A stretch of 64,000 nt of DNA from Deinococcus roseus. Lineage in GTDB: Bacteria; Deinococcota; Deinococci; Deinococcales; Deinococcaceae. Position numbers and translations under genes: made by a program. Shown in pieces: positions 57,434 to 64,000 of the stretch (its first letter is position 1; every line of letters starts with the position of its first letter). The notes beneath the pieces are model-generated. The model had not been told where the DNA came from. It saw only the letters and a list, made by a program, of their open reading frames with translations, and made no database searches. The DNA lies in the NCBI RefSeq assembly GCF_014646895.1, contig NZ_BMOD01000021.1:1-64000 (forward strand), in the 5' to 3' direction.

Positions 57434-58096
57434 ATGAAATTGCTGATGATTTTCCCCCACCCCGATGACGAAGTGTATGGTGCAGCAGGAACCATCCTGA
57501 ATTTCACACAGGCAGGTGAAACAGTGGGACTGGTCACCCTCACCCACGGCGAAAAAGGCCGCACCCTGGGTCTGGCAGATGGTCCTGAAGAACTGGCAAA
57601 ATTGCGCAGCCAGGAACTCAAAAACTGCCTGGATGCGCTGGGCATCCAGGTCCATGAACAGCATGACTTTCCCGATGGGGGCCTGAAACAGCACGACCTG
57701 GAAGAGCTGGTGCAGGTGTCCATGAAAGCCATTGAGCAGCACCAGCCTGAAATCCTGCTCACCTTCCAGCCCAACGGCAGCAACGGGCACCCGGACCACA
57801 TCACCACCAGCAAAGCGGTGATCGAGGCTTTTGAACGGCTGGGCAAACCCTGCACCCTGTGGTTTTACGCCGGAGATGAACCCTACAACGAGGAACTGGC
57901 CCAGATCCACCTGTACCCCAATCTGCGTTTCAATGTGCTGCACCACATCGCCCAGAAACTCAGGGCCATCAGCATGCACCGCAGTCAGGCCCTTTCAACG
58001 GTGGATTTCTTCCGACGCGCCGCAGAGCGCATCCCTGAAGAAACCTTTCACCAGTACCATCCAGAGCTGCAAGACCAGACCGTGATCCCCACTTGA
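57434..58096 (+). CDS. PIG-L family deacetylase (BshB-like)
   Basis: This 220-residue zinc enzyme removes N-acetyl groups from sugars or sugar conjugates. It carries the diagnostic FPHPDDEVYGAAGTI near the N-terminus (zinc His and catalytic Asp) and the third ligand in SNGHPDHITTSKAV. In Deinococcus relatives this family includes BshB, which deacetylates GlcNAc-malate on the way to bacillithiol, so that role is likely but not proven. It is a single-gene unit with a leaderless-type promoter and a terminator. Confidence 0.85.
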   Translation: MKLLMIFPHPDDEVYGAAGTILNFTQAGETVGLVTLTHGEKGRTLGLADGPEELAKLRSQELKNCLDALGIQVHEQHDFPDGGLKQHDLEELVQVSMKAIEQHQPEILLTFQPNGSNGHPDHITTSKAVIEAFERLGKPCTLWFYAGDEPYNEELAQIHLYPNLRFNVLHHIAQKLRAISMHRSQALSTVDFFRRAAERIPEETFHQYHPELQDQTVIPT

Positions 58097-58125
58097 AGAT
58101 GGGTTTGTAGAAAAGTTTTCTGAAG

Positions 58126-58165
58126 GCAGTGCTGGCAGGGCAATCCACTTCCAGCACTGCTTTTT
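58126..58165 (+). terminator. Intrinsic terminator of the PIG-L gene
   Basis: GCAGTGCTGG pairs with CCAGCACTGC (10 base pairs), followed by five T. Confidence 0.88.
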
Positions 58166-58172
58166 GTCTGGG

Positions 58173-58201
58173 CTGACGGTGCAAAGCAGAAGTGCTATAT
58201 T
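58173..58201 (+). promoter_or_regulatory. Promoter of the dsRNA-binding protein gene
   Basis: CTGACG (58173-58178) and TATATT (58196-58201) are spaced 17 bases apart. Transcription from here gives a leader of about 120 bases, unusual in a region of leaderless genes. Confidence 0.6.
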
Positions 58202-58221
58202 GAAAATGCATAGAGTGCTTG

Positions 58222-58301
58222 TTGTGGTTTCCCCACAAAATTCAGCTCTTCTTGCACGCCCTTGCACCCTGGCGTGCTTGCTTTTCAGGTGGGAGCACCT
58301 G
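58222..58301 (+). promoter_or_regulatory. Structured leader with three hairpins
   Basis: TTGTGG/CCACAA (58222-58238), GCACGCC/GGCGTGC (58254-58277) and CAGGTG/CACCTG (58286-58301) follow one another in the leader of the dsRNA-binding protein gene. They could bind the encoded protein. Confidence 0.5.
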
Positions 58302-58329
58302 AACTTAACTTTCCCCAAAGAGGAACACC

Positions 58330-58833
58330 ATGCAAAATCCCAAAGGCGACCTGATCGACTATTGTCGTGCCCAGAAACTGCGCAATCCCAAATTTGAAAC
58401 CCGTGGCACCGGCCCCGAACACGAACCCCTGTTCATCACCGATGTGATCATCAACGATGAAGTGCGGGCCACCGGACAGGGCACCAGCAAGCGTGAAAGC
58501 GAACGCACCGCCAGCATGCTGGCCCTGGAATCCCTGACCGCCCAGTTTGGTGCTGTGCATCAGGTGAAAGAACAGCCCCGCAAAACCAGTGACCGCCCTC
58601 TGCGCCTCGGGTATGCTGGAGGCACGGCAGAAGGCCCCTACCCCATCTATGCGGATGTGCTTTCCCAGGCCCTGATTGTGGCCAACACCCGCGTGGACTC
58701 CAACCGCCGTGGCCCTGAAAGCATCGATCTGGTGCGCCGCCTGACCCTGGACCTCTACAAGGGACTGCTGGAAGAACTCGGCGTGGTGGCAGAAGCCCCC
58801 CAGGTCGAACAGGTGGAAGTCAAAGAAGCGTGA
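58330..58833 (+). CDS. Free-standing double-stranded RNA-binding protein
   Basis: This 167-residue protein starts with a double-stranded RNA-binding motif (residues 3-70: PKGDLIDYCRAQKLRNPKFETRGTGPEHEPLFITDVIINDEVRATGQGTSKRESERTASMLALESL), with the KRESERTAS segment that contacts RNA. No RNase III catalytic domain is present. The C-terminal 95 residues (LRLGYAGGTAEGPYPIYADVLSQALIVANTRVDSNRRGPESIDLVRRLTLDLYKGLLEELG) form a domain I do not recognise. AGAGGA precedes the ATG. The stop overlaps the HAD gene start (GTGA). Confidence 0.82.
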   Translation: MQNPKGDLIDYCRAQKLRNPKFETRGTGPEHEPLFITDVIINDEVRATGQGTSKRESERTASMLALESLTAQFGAVHQVKEQPRKTSDRPLRLGYAGGTAEGPYPIYADVLSQALIVANTRVDSNRRGPESIDLVRRLTLDLYKGLLEELGVVAEAPQVEQVEVKEA

Positions 58834-59504
58834 TTCCCTTCAAAGCCGTGCTTTTCGATATGGATGGCGTCCTGGTCGACAACAACCGTTTTCACCGTCA
58901 GGCCTGGAAGGACACCGCCCGTGACCTGCTGGGTTTAAACCTTTCTGAGCATGATCTGGACACGCGGGTGGATGGGGGACGCAACCCCGAAATCCAGGAA
59001 CGCCTGACCGGAAAAAAACCCACCCCTGAAGAGGCAGCCCACCTGCACACCTTCAAGGAAAACCTGTACCGTGAAGCTGCCAAGGGCCAGATGCAGGAAG
59101 TGAAGGGCCTCAGTGCCTACCTGCAACTCCTGCAGGACGCTGGCATCCCTTACGCCATGGTCACCAGTGCAGACCGCATCAACGTGGAATTTGGCCTGTC
59201 AGAGCTGGGCCTCTCCCATGCCTTCCCCCTCAGGATCATGGGAGAAGACGTGCAGAACGGCAAACCTCACCCAGAGCCCTACCTCAAAGGTGCAGCACTG
59301 CTGGGCATGGATCCTGCAGACTGTCTGGTCCATGAAGATGCCATTGCTGGCGTGAAAAGCGGCGTGAATGCCGGGGCCACCGTCTGCGCCCTCTCCACCA
59401 CCCAGACCCCAGAGAACCTGCGTGCAGCAGGAGCCAAATGGGTGGTCTCTGATTTTCTGGAGTGGATGCGGGAAGTGACGGAGCAGGGGAATAAAGGGGG
59501 GTGA
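58830..59504 (+). CDS. HAD-superfamily phosphatase, beta-phosphoglucomutase-like
   Basis: This 224-residue HAD hydrolase has motif I AVLFDMDGVLVDN, a four-helix cap, motif II VTSA, the Lys of GKPHPEPYLKGA and motif IV VHEDAIAGVKSGVNAG. The DGV/DN after motif I and the cap type resemble beta-phosphoglucomutase and related sugar phosphatases. It starts with a GTG that overlaps the stop of the dsRNA-binding gene, so the two are co-translated. The substrate is unknown. Confidence 0.85.
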   Translation: MIPFKAVLFDMDGVLVDNNRFHRQAWKDTARDLLGLNLSEHDLDTRVDGGRNPEIQERLTGKKPTPEEAAHLHTFKENLYREAAKGQMQEVKGLSAYLQLLQDAGIPYAMVTSADRINVEFGLSELGLSHAFPLRIMGEDVQNGKPHPEPYLKGAALLGMDPADCLVHEDAIAGVKSGVNAGATVCALSTTQTPENLRAAGAKWVVSDFLEWMREVTEQGNKGG

Positions 59505-59567
59505 CAGGCATTTCCCCACATCCTCACCCCCGTCATCTCCCTCCTGCTTTTTGCCTTGAGGGTGTCA

Positions 59568-59573
59568 TAAGCT
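59568..59573 (+). promoter_or_regulatory. Leaderless-type -10 box TAAGCT
   Basis: TAAGCT lies 6 bases before the yraN ATG at 59580, with no ribosome site. Confidence 0.6.
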
Positions 59574-59579
59574 GACCCC

Positions 59580-59927
59580 ATGAAAGGGAGTGAAGCCGAA
59601 GACCGCGCACTGCAGCACCTGCTCTCTGAAGGGCATGTGCTGCTGGAGCGAAATTTTCGCATCAGGGGAGGCGAGATTGACCTGATCACCCGTGACCCTC
59701 TGGGCATGGTGGTCTTCACCGAGGTCAGGCACCGCAGCAGCACCCTCTATGGGCATCCCCTGGAAACCATCACCCCCAGAAAGATGAAGCTCTTGTGGCG
59801 CACGGCCCTGCGTTATCTGAAACGAGACGATGTGGCCTGCCGGTTTGATGCCATCACCATCACGGGTGAAGTGCAGTCTGGAATGCTCAAGCATGAAGAA
59901 CACATTGTGCTGGATTGGGAACATTAG
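59580..59927 (+). CDS. yraN: UPF0102 family protein YraN
   Basis: This 115-residue protein matches the YraN family of endonuclease-fold proteins: GSEAEDRALQHLLSEGHVLLERNFRIRGGEIDLITRD with the GExDL core, then MVVFTEVRHRSSTLYGHPLETITPRKMKLL with the EVR variant of the catalytic ExK, and RFDAITIT. The Lys of the motif is replaced by Arg. A role in recombination or competence has been proposed for the family but not settled. It is transcribed from a leaderless-type promoter. Confidence 0.87.
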   Translation: MKGSEAEDRALQHLLSEGHVLLERNFRIRGGEIDLITRDPLGMVVFTEVRHRSSTLYGHPLETITPRKMKLLWRTALRYLKRDDVACRFDAITITGEVQSGMLKHEEHIVLDWEH

Positions 59928-59941
59928 GCCAGAAAACCCCG

Positions 59942-59947
59942 TACATT
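59942..59947 (+). promoter_or_regulatory. Leaderless-type -10 box TACATT
   Basis: TACATT lies 5 bases before the ATG at 59953, with no ribosome site. Confidence 0.45.
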
Positions 59948-59952
59948 GGGTT

Positions 59953-60159
59953 ATGAACAAAATGCTCATCGCAGGTCTTGTGATTGTGCTGCTCATCGTG
60001 ATCTTCTTCTTGCAAAACATTCTGGGTTACAGTTCCACCGCCAAGATCAGTTTCCTGTTCATGTACGGTTACCTCAAAACAGGGTGGCTGATTTTCTGGT
60101 GCTTGCTGGGTGGCGGGGTGGCAGGGTTTCTGCTGGGTCAGGCCAGCCGCAGAAGGTAA
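59953..60159 (+). CDS. Small two-helix membrane protein, LapA/DUF1049-like
   Basis: This 68-residue protein has two hydrophobic helices (MLIAGLVIVLLIVIFFLQNIL and WLIFWCLLGGGVAGFLLGQ) with a basic tail RRR, which resembles the DUF1049/LapA family of small membrane proteins with the FFLQN motif after helix one. It follows yraN by 25 bases and ends before a strong terminator. Confidence 0.7.
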   Translation: MNKMLIAGLVIVLLIVIFFLQNILGYSSTAKISFLFMYGYLKTGWLIFWCLLGGGVAGFLLGQASRRR

Positions 60160-60174
60160 AGTCCAACCTTTGAG

Positions 60175-60206
60175 ACAGCCAGAAACCCTTTCTGGCTGTT
60201 TTTTTG
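60175..60206 (+). terminator. Intrinsic terminator
   Basis: ACAGCCAGAAA pairs with TTTCTGGCTGT (11 base pairs, loop CCC), followed by seven T. Confidence 0.92.
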
Positions 60207-60220
60207 TGCGGCAGGTTTTA

Positions 60221-60226
60221 TAAAAT
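60221..60226 (+). promoter_or_regulatory. Leaderless-type -10 box TAAAAT
   Basis: TAAAAT, a near-consensus -10, lies 6 bases before the ATG at 60233. No ribosome site is present. Confidence 0.65.
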
Positions 60227-60232
60227 GACCGC

Positions 60233-60625
60233 ATGGGCCTGATCGAACAGTATTACGCAGCTTTTAACGCACAGGACTGGGATGTTTTTTTCGCTCTGGT
60301 GCACGGTGATGTGGTGCACGACCTGAACCAGAGACCCCGCGAGTCAGGGCTGGACTCTTTTCGGGGGTTCATGGGTCGCATGAACCGCAGTTACCGGGAG
60401 CAGCTCAGGGACATTGTGGTGATGTACAGCGCAGATGGAAGCCGGGCAGCAGCAGAGTACATCGTGGACGGCACCTACCTTGCAGCCGATGAAGGGCTGC
60501 CTGCCGCCACAGGCCAGACCTACTCGCTGGCTGGAGGGGCTTTCTTTGAAATTTCGGAAGACAAAATTCACCGCATCACCAATTACTACAACCTCACCGA
60601 CTGGATCCATCAGGTGTCCTCTTGA
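60233..60625 (+). CDS. SnoaL/NTF2-like (ketosteroid isomerase-related) protein
   Basis: This 130-residue protein has the NTF2-like cone fold: LIEQYYAAFNAQDWDVFFALVHGDVVHDLNQ at the N-terminus, a helix FRGFMGRMNRSYREQL, then strands IVVMYSADGSRAAAEYIVDGTYL and GAFFEISEDKIHRITNYYNLTDWIHQ. The function is unknown. It overlaps the downstream GNAT gene (TTGA), so the two are co-translated with a short transcript of four genes likely. Confidence 0.83.
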   Translation: MGLIEQYYAAFNAQDWDVFFALVHGDVVHDLNQRPRESGLDSFRGFMGRMNRSYREQLRDIVVMYSADGSRAAAEYIVDGTYLAADEGLPAATGQTYSLAGGAFFEISEDKIHRITNYYNLTDWIHQVSS

Positions 60626-61209
60626 TCGAACTGCAGACCTTCAGGGGGCCTGAAATCAGAGGGGTGATTCCAGAGCTGGCCCGTTTGCGCATGCAGGTCT
60701 TTCGGGATTTTCCTTACCTGTACGAGGGAAGCGAGGAATACGAGGCCCACTACCTGCAGACCTACCTGGATGCGCCCCACAGCCTGATTGTGGTGGCCAG
60801 AGCCCAGGGGAAAGTGGTGGGGGCTTCCAGTGCGCTTCCCATGGCAGACGAGATGCCAGAAATCAAAGCGCCTTTTTTAAAGGCAGGATTTGACCTTTCT
60901 GAGGTGTTTTACCTGGCAGAGTCGGTGCTGCTTCCCCAGTACAGAGGGCAGGGCATTGGGGTGAAATTTTTTGAAGCCAGAGAAGCCCATGCCCACACGC
61001 TGGGCGGCTTCCGGTATGCCACCTTCTGTGCCGTGGACCGTCCTGAGGACCATCCCCTCAGACCAGTGGAACATGTTCCGCTGGATCTTTTCTGGCAAAA
61101 ACGCGGCTACCAGAAGCGCCCGGATTTGCACACCCGGCTTTCCTGGCGGGACCTGGGTGAACCTGAAGAGACCCTCAAAGGGATGACCTTCTGGCTCAAA
61201 GAACTCTAG
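60622..61209 (+). CDS. GNAT N-acetyltransferase
   Basis: This 195-residue GNAT-family protein has an N-terminal helix pair (ELARLRMQVFRDFPYLYEG), the strand LIVVARAQGKVVGASSALPM and the CoA loop VFYLAESVLLPQYRGQGIGVKFFEAREAHA (RGxGxG). The start is a TTG overlapping the previous stop, with AGGTG upstream. In other bacteria a GNAT domain of this type is fused to a carbon-nitrogen hydrolase; here the hydrolase follows as a separate gene 55 bases downstream. Confidence 0.85.
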   Translation: MIELQTFRGPEIRGVIPELARLRMQVFRDFPYLYEGSEEYEAHYLQTYLDAPHSLIVVARAQGKVVGASSALPMADEMPEIKAPFLKAGFDLSEVFYLAESVLLPQYRGQGIGVKFFEAREAHAHTLGGFRYATFCAVDRPEDHPLRPVEHVPLDLFWQKRGYQKRPDLHTRLSWRDLGEPEETLKGMTFWLKEL

Positions 61210-61264
61210 GAATCTGCAAATACAATCAATAAAGAAGTGCTCCCCCACTCGGAAAGGCCGAACC

Positions 61265-62143
61265 TTGAAAGCAGCCCTTGCACAATATCCTGTCAGTTTC
61301 CTGCACTCCTGGGAGGAATACCAGCAAAAAATCTCCCACTGGGTGGAGGAGGCCAGCACCGCAGGTGCAGATTTGCTGGTGTTTCCCGAGTATGCCAGCA
61401 TGGAACTGGCATCTCTTTTCACCGATGACATCCGGGAAGTGGTCCTGAAACAGATTGTGGAAATGCAGTCTCTGCTGCCTGAGGTGGTGGCCTTGCACCG
61501 CAATCTGGCCCAGCAGAACGGGGTGTACATTCTGGCGGGAAGTTTCCCGGTGCAGACGGCAGAAGGTACCGTCAACCGTGCCCATTTCTTCAACCCCAGA
61601 GGACAGATGGAGTTTCAGGACAAGTGCATCATGACCCGCTTTGAGCACGAACAGTGGGGCATTCAGGGCGGAGACCACCTCAAGGTCTTCGAGACCCGCC
61701 ATGGCAAGGTGGGGGTGCTGATCTGCTACGACAGTGAATTTCCGTTGCTGGCGAGGCAGCTCACCGATGCAGGGGCAGATGTGCTGCTGGTCCCCAGTTG
61801 CACCGACACCATGAACGGTTTTTACCGGGTGCGGGTGGGTTCGCAGGCCAGGGCCCTGGAAAACCAGTGCTTTGTGCTGCAGTCCCCACTGGTGGGAGGG
61901 GCACCCTGGTCGGAGGCCATCGACATCAACCTGGGACAGGCTGCGGTGTACACGCCGCCAGATTACGGTTTTCCACCCAATGGCATCCTCACGGAAGGGG
62001 AGCTGAATGCACCCCAGTGGCTGTACGCCAACCTGGACCTCAGTGCACTGCGCGAAGTGCGCCGCACTGGACAGGTCTTCAACACCCGCGACTGGCCGCA
62101 CCAGCGCTCAGAACGCAACCTGAAGGTGGTCGATTTCGTGTGA
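61265..62143 (+). CDS. Carbon-nitrogen hydrolase (nitrilase superfamily)
   Basis: This 292-residue amidase-fold enzyme has the Glu-Lys-Cys triad: LLVFPEYASME, FQDKCIMTRFEHEQ and VGVLICYDSEFPLLARQL. It hydrolyses amide or nitrile bonds in small molecules. The start is a TTG with GGAAAGG seven bases upstream. It follows the GNAT gene and overlaps the M1 peptidase start (GTGA), so all three are likely co-expressed. The substrate is unknown. Confidence 0.88.
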   Translation: MKAALAQYPVSFLHSWEEYQQKISHWVEEASTAGADLLVFPEYASMELASLFTDDIREVVLKQIVEMQSLLPEVVALHRNLAQQNGVYILAGSFPVQTAEGTVNRAHFFNPRGQMEFQDKCIMTRFEHEQWGIQGGDHLKVFETRHGKVGVLICYDSEFPLLARQLTDAGADVLLVPSCTDTMNGFYRVRVGSQARALENQCFVLQSPLVGGAPWSEAIDINLGQAAVYTPPDYGFPPNGILTEGELNAPQWLYANLDLSALREVRRTGQVFNTRDWPHQRSERNLKVVDFV

Positions 62144-63486
62144 AAAAGCTGCTGTCTTTCCTTCTGCTCCTTGCCTCCACTGCTGCTGCCCAGGACGCGC
62201 TTTTTCCTGCACAGGGCAACAGCAAACTGGATGTGATCCGTTACGACCTGGATTTGCACATCGATCCCACCCAGAACCTGCTTCAGGGGGTGGCTGCAGT
62301 GCGGGTGCGTCTGGCCTCCGGTCTGAAGGAGGTGGATTTGGACCTCTCAGACCGTTTGCGGGTGTCCCGTGTGACGCTGGCAGGTCAGGATTTGCCTTTC
62401 TCGCAGGGCAACGACAAATTGCACATCGGTCCCCTCAAATCCCTGTCCAGAGAAGTCACCCTCAACATCACGTATTCAGGCTTGCCACACGGCATTCAGG
62501 ATCCTTCTGCACCAGAGTGGGACCTGGGCTGGAGCCAGTCGGGCAACAGCACCTATGTGGTCAGTGAACCGGTGGGGGCGTTCACCTGGTTTCCCGTCAA
62601 CGATGACCTGCCAGACAAGGCCCTGTATTCCTTCAAGGTGACTGTGCCCAAACCCTATCTGGCGGTGGCCAATGGCCTCTTGACCCAGACCCTGGATGCG
62701 GGCACCGAGACCACCTATGTGTGGGAGAACAAACGCCCCATGGCGGCTTACCTTGCCACCGTCAATGTGGGTGAGTTTGACGTGGTGAACCTGAAAACCT
62801 CCAGTGGGATTCCGGTGCAGAATTACTTTGCAAAAGACGGAGGCATCACCATCACCGCCCGATATGCCCTGTCTCTGGCCCCCAAAATGATTGATTTTTT
62901 TGAAGGCCTGATCGGTCCCTACCCTTTTGAAGCTGCAGGGGGGGTGGTGCTCAACAAAGACCTGCCTTTCGCCCTGGAGAACCAGACCCGTCCCATTTAC
63001 GGTTCCAGGATTGCAGAACTGGATTTTGTGGTGGCGCACGAGCTGGCCCACCAGTGGTTCGGAGACAGCATCACACCCAAAACCTGGCGGGACATGTGGC
63101 TCAATGAAGGCTTTGCCTCTTACTTTCACGAGCTGTACATCACCCAGAACGAACCCCAGGCACTGGAAAGGGAGATGCAGGACCTCTACCAGGATGCCCA
63201 GAAACGCCAGGATGGTTCCCTGACCATCGAAACCCCGGAAGAGCTTTTTGGAGAGGGCGTGTATGACCGGGGGGCACTGGCCTTGCATGTGCTGCGTCAG
63301 CGCATCGGGGATGATGCTTTTTTCAGAACCATCCGCAGCTATCACCGCCGTTACCAGCACAAGACCGCCAGCATCGAGGATTTCCTGAAAGTGGCCAGCA
63401 GCACCAGCGGCAAGGCAGAGGTGGTGGCCCGCTGGAGCCAGGAGTGGATTTTCCAGGAAGCGTTGCCTCCCTACCCAGGTTCCTGA
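62140..63486 (+). CDS. M1-family zinc aminopeptidase, exported, short form
   Basis: This 448-residue protein has a signal peptide (VKKLLSFLLLLASTAAAQ) and an M1 peptidase: N-terminal beta domain (VIRYDLDLHIDPTQNLLQGVAAVRVRL), a GAMEN-like FALENQT, the zinc site VAHELAHQWFGDS (HExxH) with the third ligand in MWLNEGFASYFHEL. It lacks the long C-terminal domain of typical M1 enzymes, which makes it shorter than usual. The GTG at 62140 overlaps the previous stop. It probably trims peptides outside the membrane. Confidence 0.9.
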   Translation: MKKLLSFLLLLASTAAAQDALFPAQGNSKLDVIRYDLDLHIDPTQNLLQGVAAVRVRLASGLKEVDLDLSDRLRVSRVTLAGQDLPFSQGNDKLHIGPLKSLSREVTLNITYSGLPHGIQDPSAPEWDLGWSQSGNSTYVVSEPVGAFTWFPVNDDLPDKALYSFKVTVPKPYLAVANGLLTQTLDAGTETTYVWENKRPMAAYLATVNVGEFDVVNLKTSSGIPVQNYFAKDGGITITARYALSLAPKMIDFFEGLIGPYPFEAAGGVVLNKDLPFALENQTRPIYGSRIAELDFVVAHELAHQWFGDSITPKTWRDMWLNEGFASYFHELYITQNEPQALEREMQDLYQDAQKRQDGSLTIETPEELFGEGVYDRGALALHVLRQRIGDDAFFRTIRSYHRRYQHKTASIEDFLKVASSTSGKAEVVARWSQEWIFQEALPPYPGS

Positions 63487-63656
63487 AATTCTGGGGTGCT
63501 GTGCTCTATTTTGTGTAATCAAGTAGGGCTAGATTTCTCTACTGCTGAAGGTTTTCTAGGCCATTTGGCTCAAACCATCTAGACCATTGCCTCAGGTGTC
63601 ATTGCCTGCACACTCTTTTAAGCTGGGTTTAAAGCGGTTTGCTTTCAGGAGTGTGT
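63487..63656. other. Intergenic region before the ABC exporter
   Basis: No gene was found in these 170 bases. Several CTAG-containing motifs (63529, 63556, 63579) are present. The ribosome site CAGGAG sits just before the next ATG. Confidence 0.5.
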
Positions 63657-64000
63657 ATGCAACGTTATCTCAATATTCTTGGCCAGTACCTCAGGCCCCT
63701 CAAAGGCAAAGTGGCGGTTTTGATGCTGGCCATGCTGGCTGGAATCGGGCTGCAACTGTGGATCCCACAGGTCACCCGCGACTTCATCGATGCTGCCACC
63801 CAGAAAGCCCCCGAAGGCACCCTGATCCATCTGGCGGTGCTGTTTCTGGTGTTTGCCCTGCTGAACCAGGCTTTCAGCACCCTGTCCACCTACCTGAGTG
63901 CCGACATTGGCTGGACCACCACCAACCGACTGCGGGTGGACCTGTTTCGTCGGGTTTTGCGCCTGGACATGCGTTTCCACAAGGACCGCACCCCCGGAGA
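63657..64000 (+). CDS. ABC exporter, transmembrane domain (partial, cut by window end)
   Basis: The frame is open for 114 codons to the window edge. It starts MQRYLNILGQYLRPLKGKVAVLMLAMLAGIGLQLWIPQVTRDFID and continues with a second helix (LIHLAVLFLVFALLNQAFSTLSTYL) and TNRLRVDLFRRVLRLDMRFHKDRTPGE, the coupling-helix region typical of ABCB-type half transporters. The ATG at 63657 follows CAGGAG. The ATPase domain must lie beyond the window. Confidence 0.85.
   Translation, partial: MQRYLNILGQYLRPLKGKVAVLMLAMLAGIGLQLWIPQVTRDFIDAATQKAPEGTLIHLAVLFLVFALLNQAFSTLSTYLSADIGWTTTNRLRVDLFRRVLRLDMRFHKDRTPG

Noticed and set aside
1..64000. CRISPR arrays, insertion sequences, prophage genes, rRNA operons
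   Set aside because: No regularly spaced direct repeats of CRISPR size, no transposase, integrase or phage structural genes and no rRNA-like sequence were seen.

Overview
The window looks like a piece of a Deinococcus-type chromosome (phylum Deinococcota). Three things point there. The proteins have that flavour: a long PilF-type PilB with three N-terminal MshEN domains, a CsaB/DUF5693 pair of the kind used for S-layer anchoring, FolE2, a free-standing double-stranded RNA-binding protein and paired M16 peptidases. Many genes have a TANNNT box only 5 to 9 bases before the start codon and no Shine-Dalgarno sequence, which is the leaderless promoter layout known from Deinococcus. GTG starts and ATGA/GTGA overlaps are frequent. 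No phage, insertion sequence, CRISPR array, rRNA or tRNA gene was found; this is mostly chromosomal backbone.

Layout. 0-5 kb: a tandem heptamer, holB with a phosphoesterase, a C26 amidotransferase-like hydrolase and hemW. 4.3-9.1 kb: two DUF2087 regulators with a divergent GIY-YIG protein, a DUF421 membrane pair with a VOC protein, and an MFS exporter beside an ArsR/DUF5937-type regulator (to 10.3 kb). 10.4-18.2 kb: tag, a ROK regulator with its own palindromic operator, a DeoR regulator, several small orphan genes separated by strong hairpins, and phosphoesterase/MBL hydrolases. 18.3-24.1 kb: an M16 peptidase pair and a TPR-PAS protein with a degenerate GGDEF domain. 24.4-30.1 kb: pilT, pilB, yqeG and pgeF. 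30.3-34.3 kb: fabI, small orphan genes, an intergenic stretch with DnaA-box-like sites and inverted repeats, then a TPR-like protein followed by an unannotated 44-codon gene for a secreted two-cysteine peptide. 34.4-42.2 kb: SDR, GNAT, MFS, folE2, purA and two S41 peptidases. 42.5-48.7 kb: udk, DUF5693-csaB, an NHL lipoprotein, a ROK kinase and a thioesterase. 48.9-57.2 kb: an FtsB-like protein, an M20 peptidase, a zinc-ribbon protein, an active-looking CHASE4-PAS-GGDEF cyclase beside pilD, and an OppA-like lipoprotein. 57.4-64 kb: a PIG-L deacetylase, the dsRNA-binding protein, a HAD phosphatase, yraN, a GNAT/nitrilase/M1 peptidase run, and the start of an ABC exporter.

How the genes may work together. 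Type IV pili (pilT, pilB, pilD) share the window with two GGDEF proteins, and PilB carries the domain type that binds c-di-GMP in relatives, so a second-messenger link to pili is plausible. CsaB with DUF5693 suggests pyruvylated wall polymer and S-layer attachment. The best candidate for an undescribed system is the helical-repeat protein at 32271-33725 with the secreted peptide at 33788-33922: sensor plus peptide is the layout of peptide-signalling cassettes, although the sensor has no visible DNA-binding domain.
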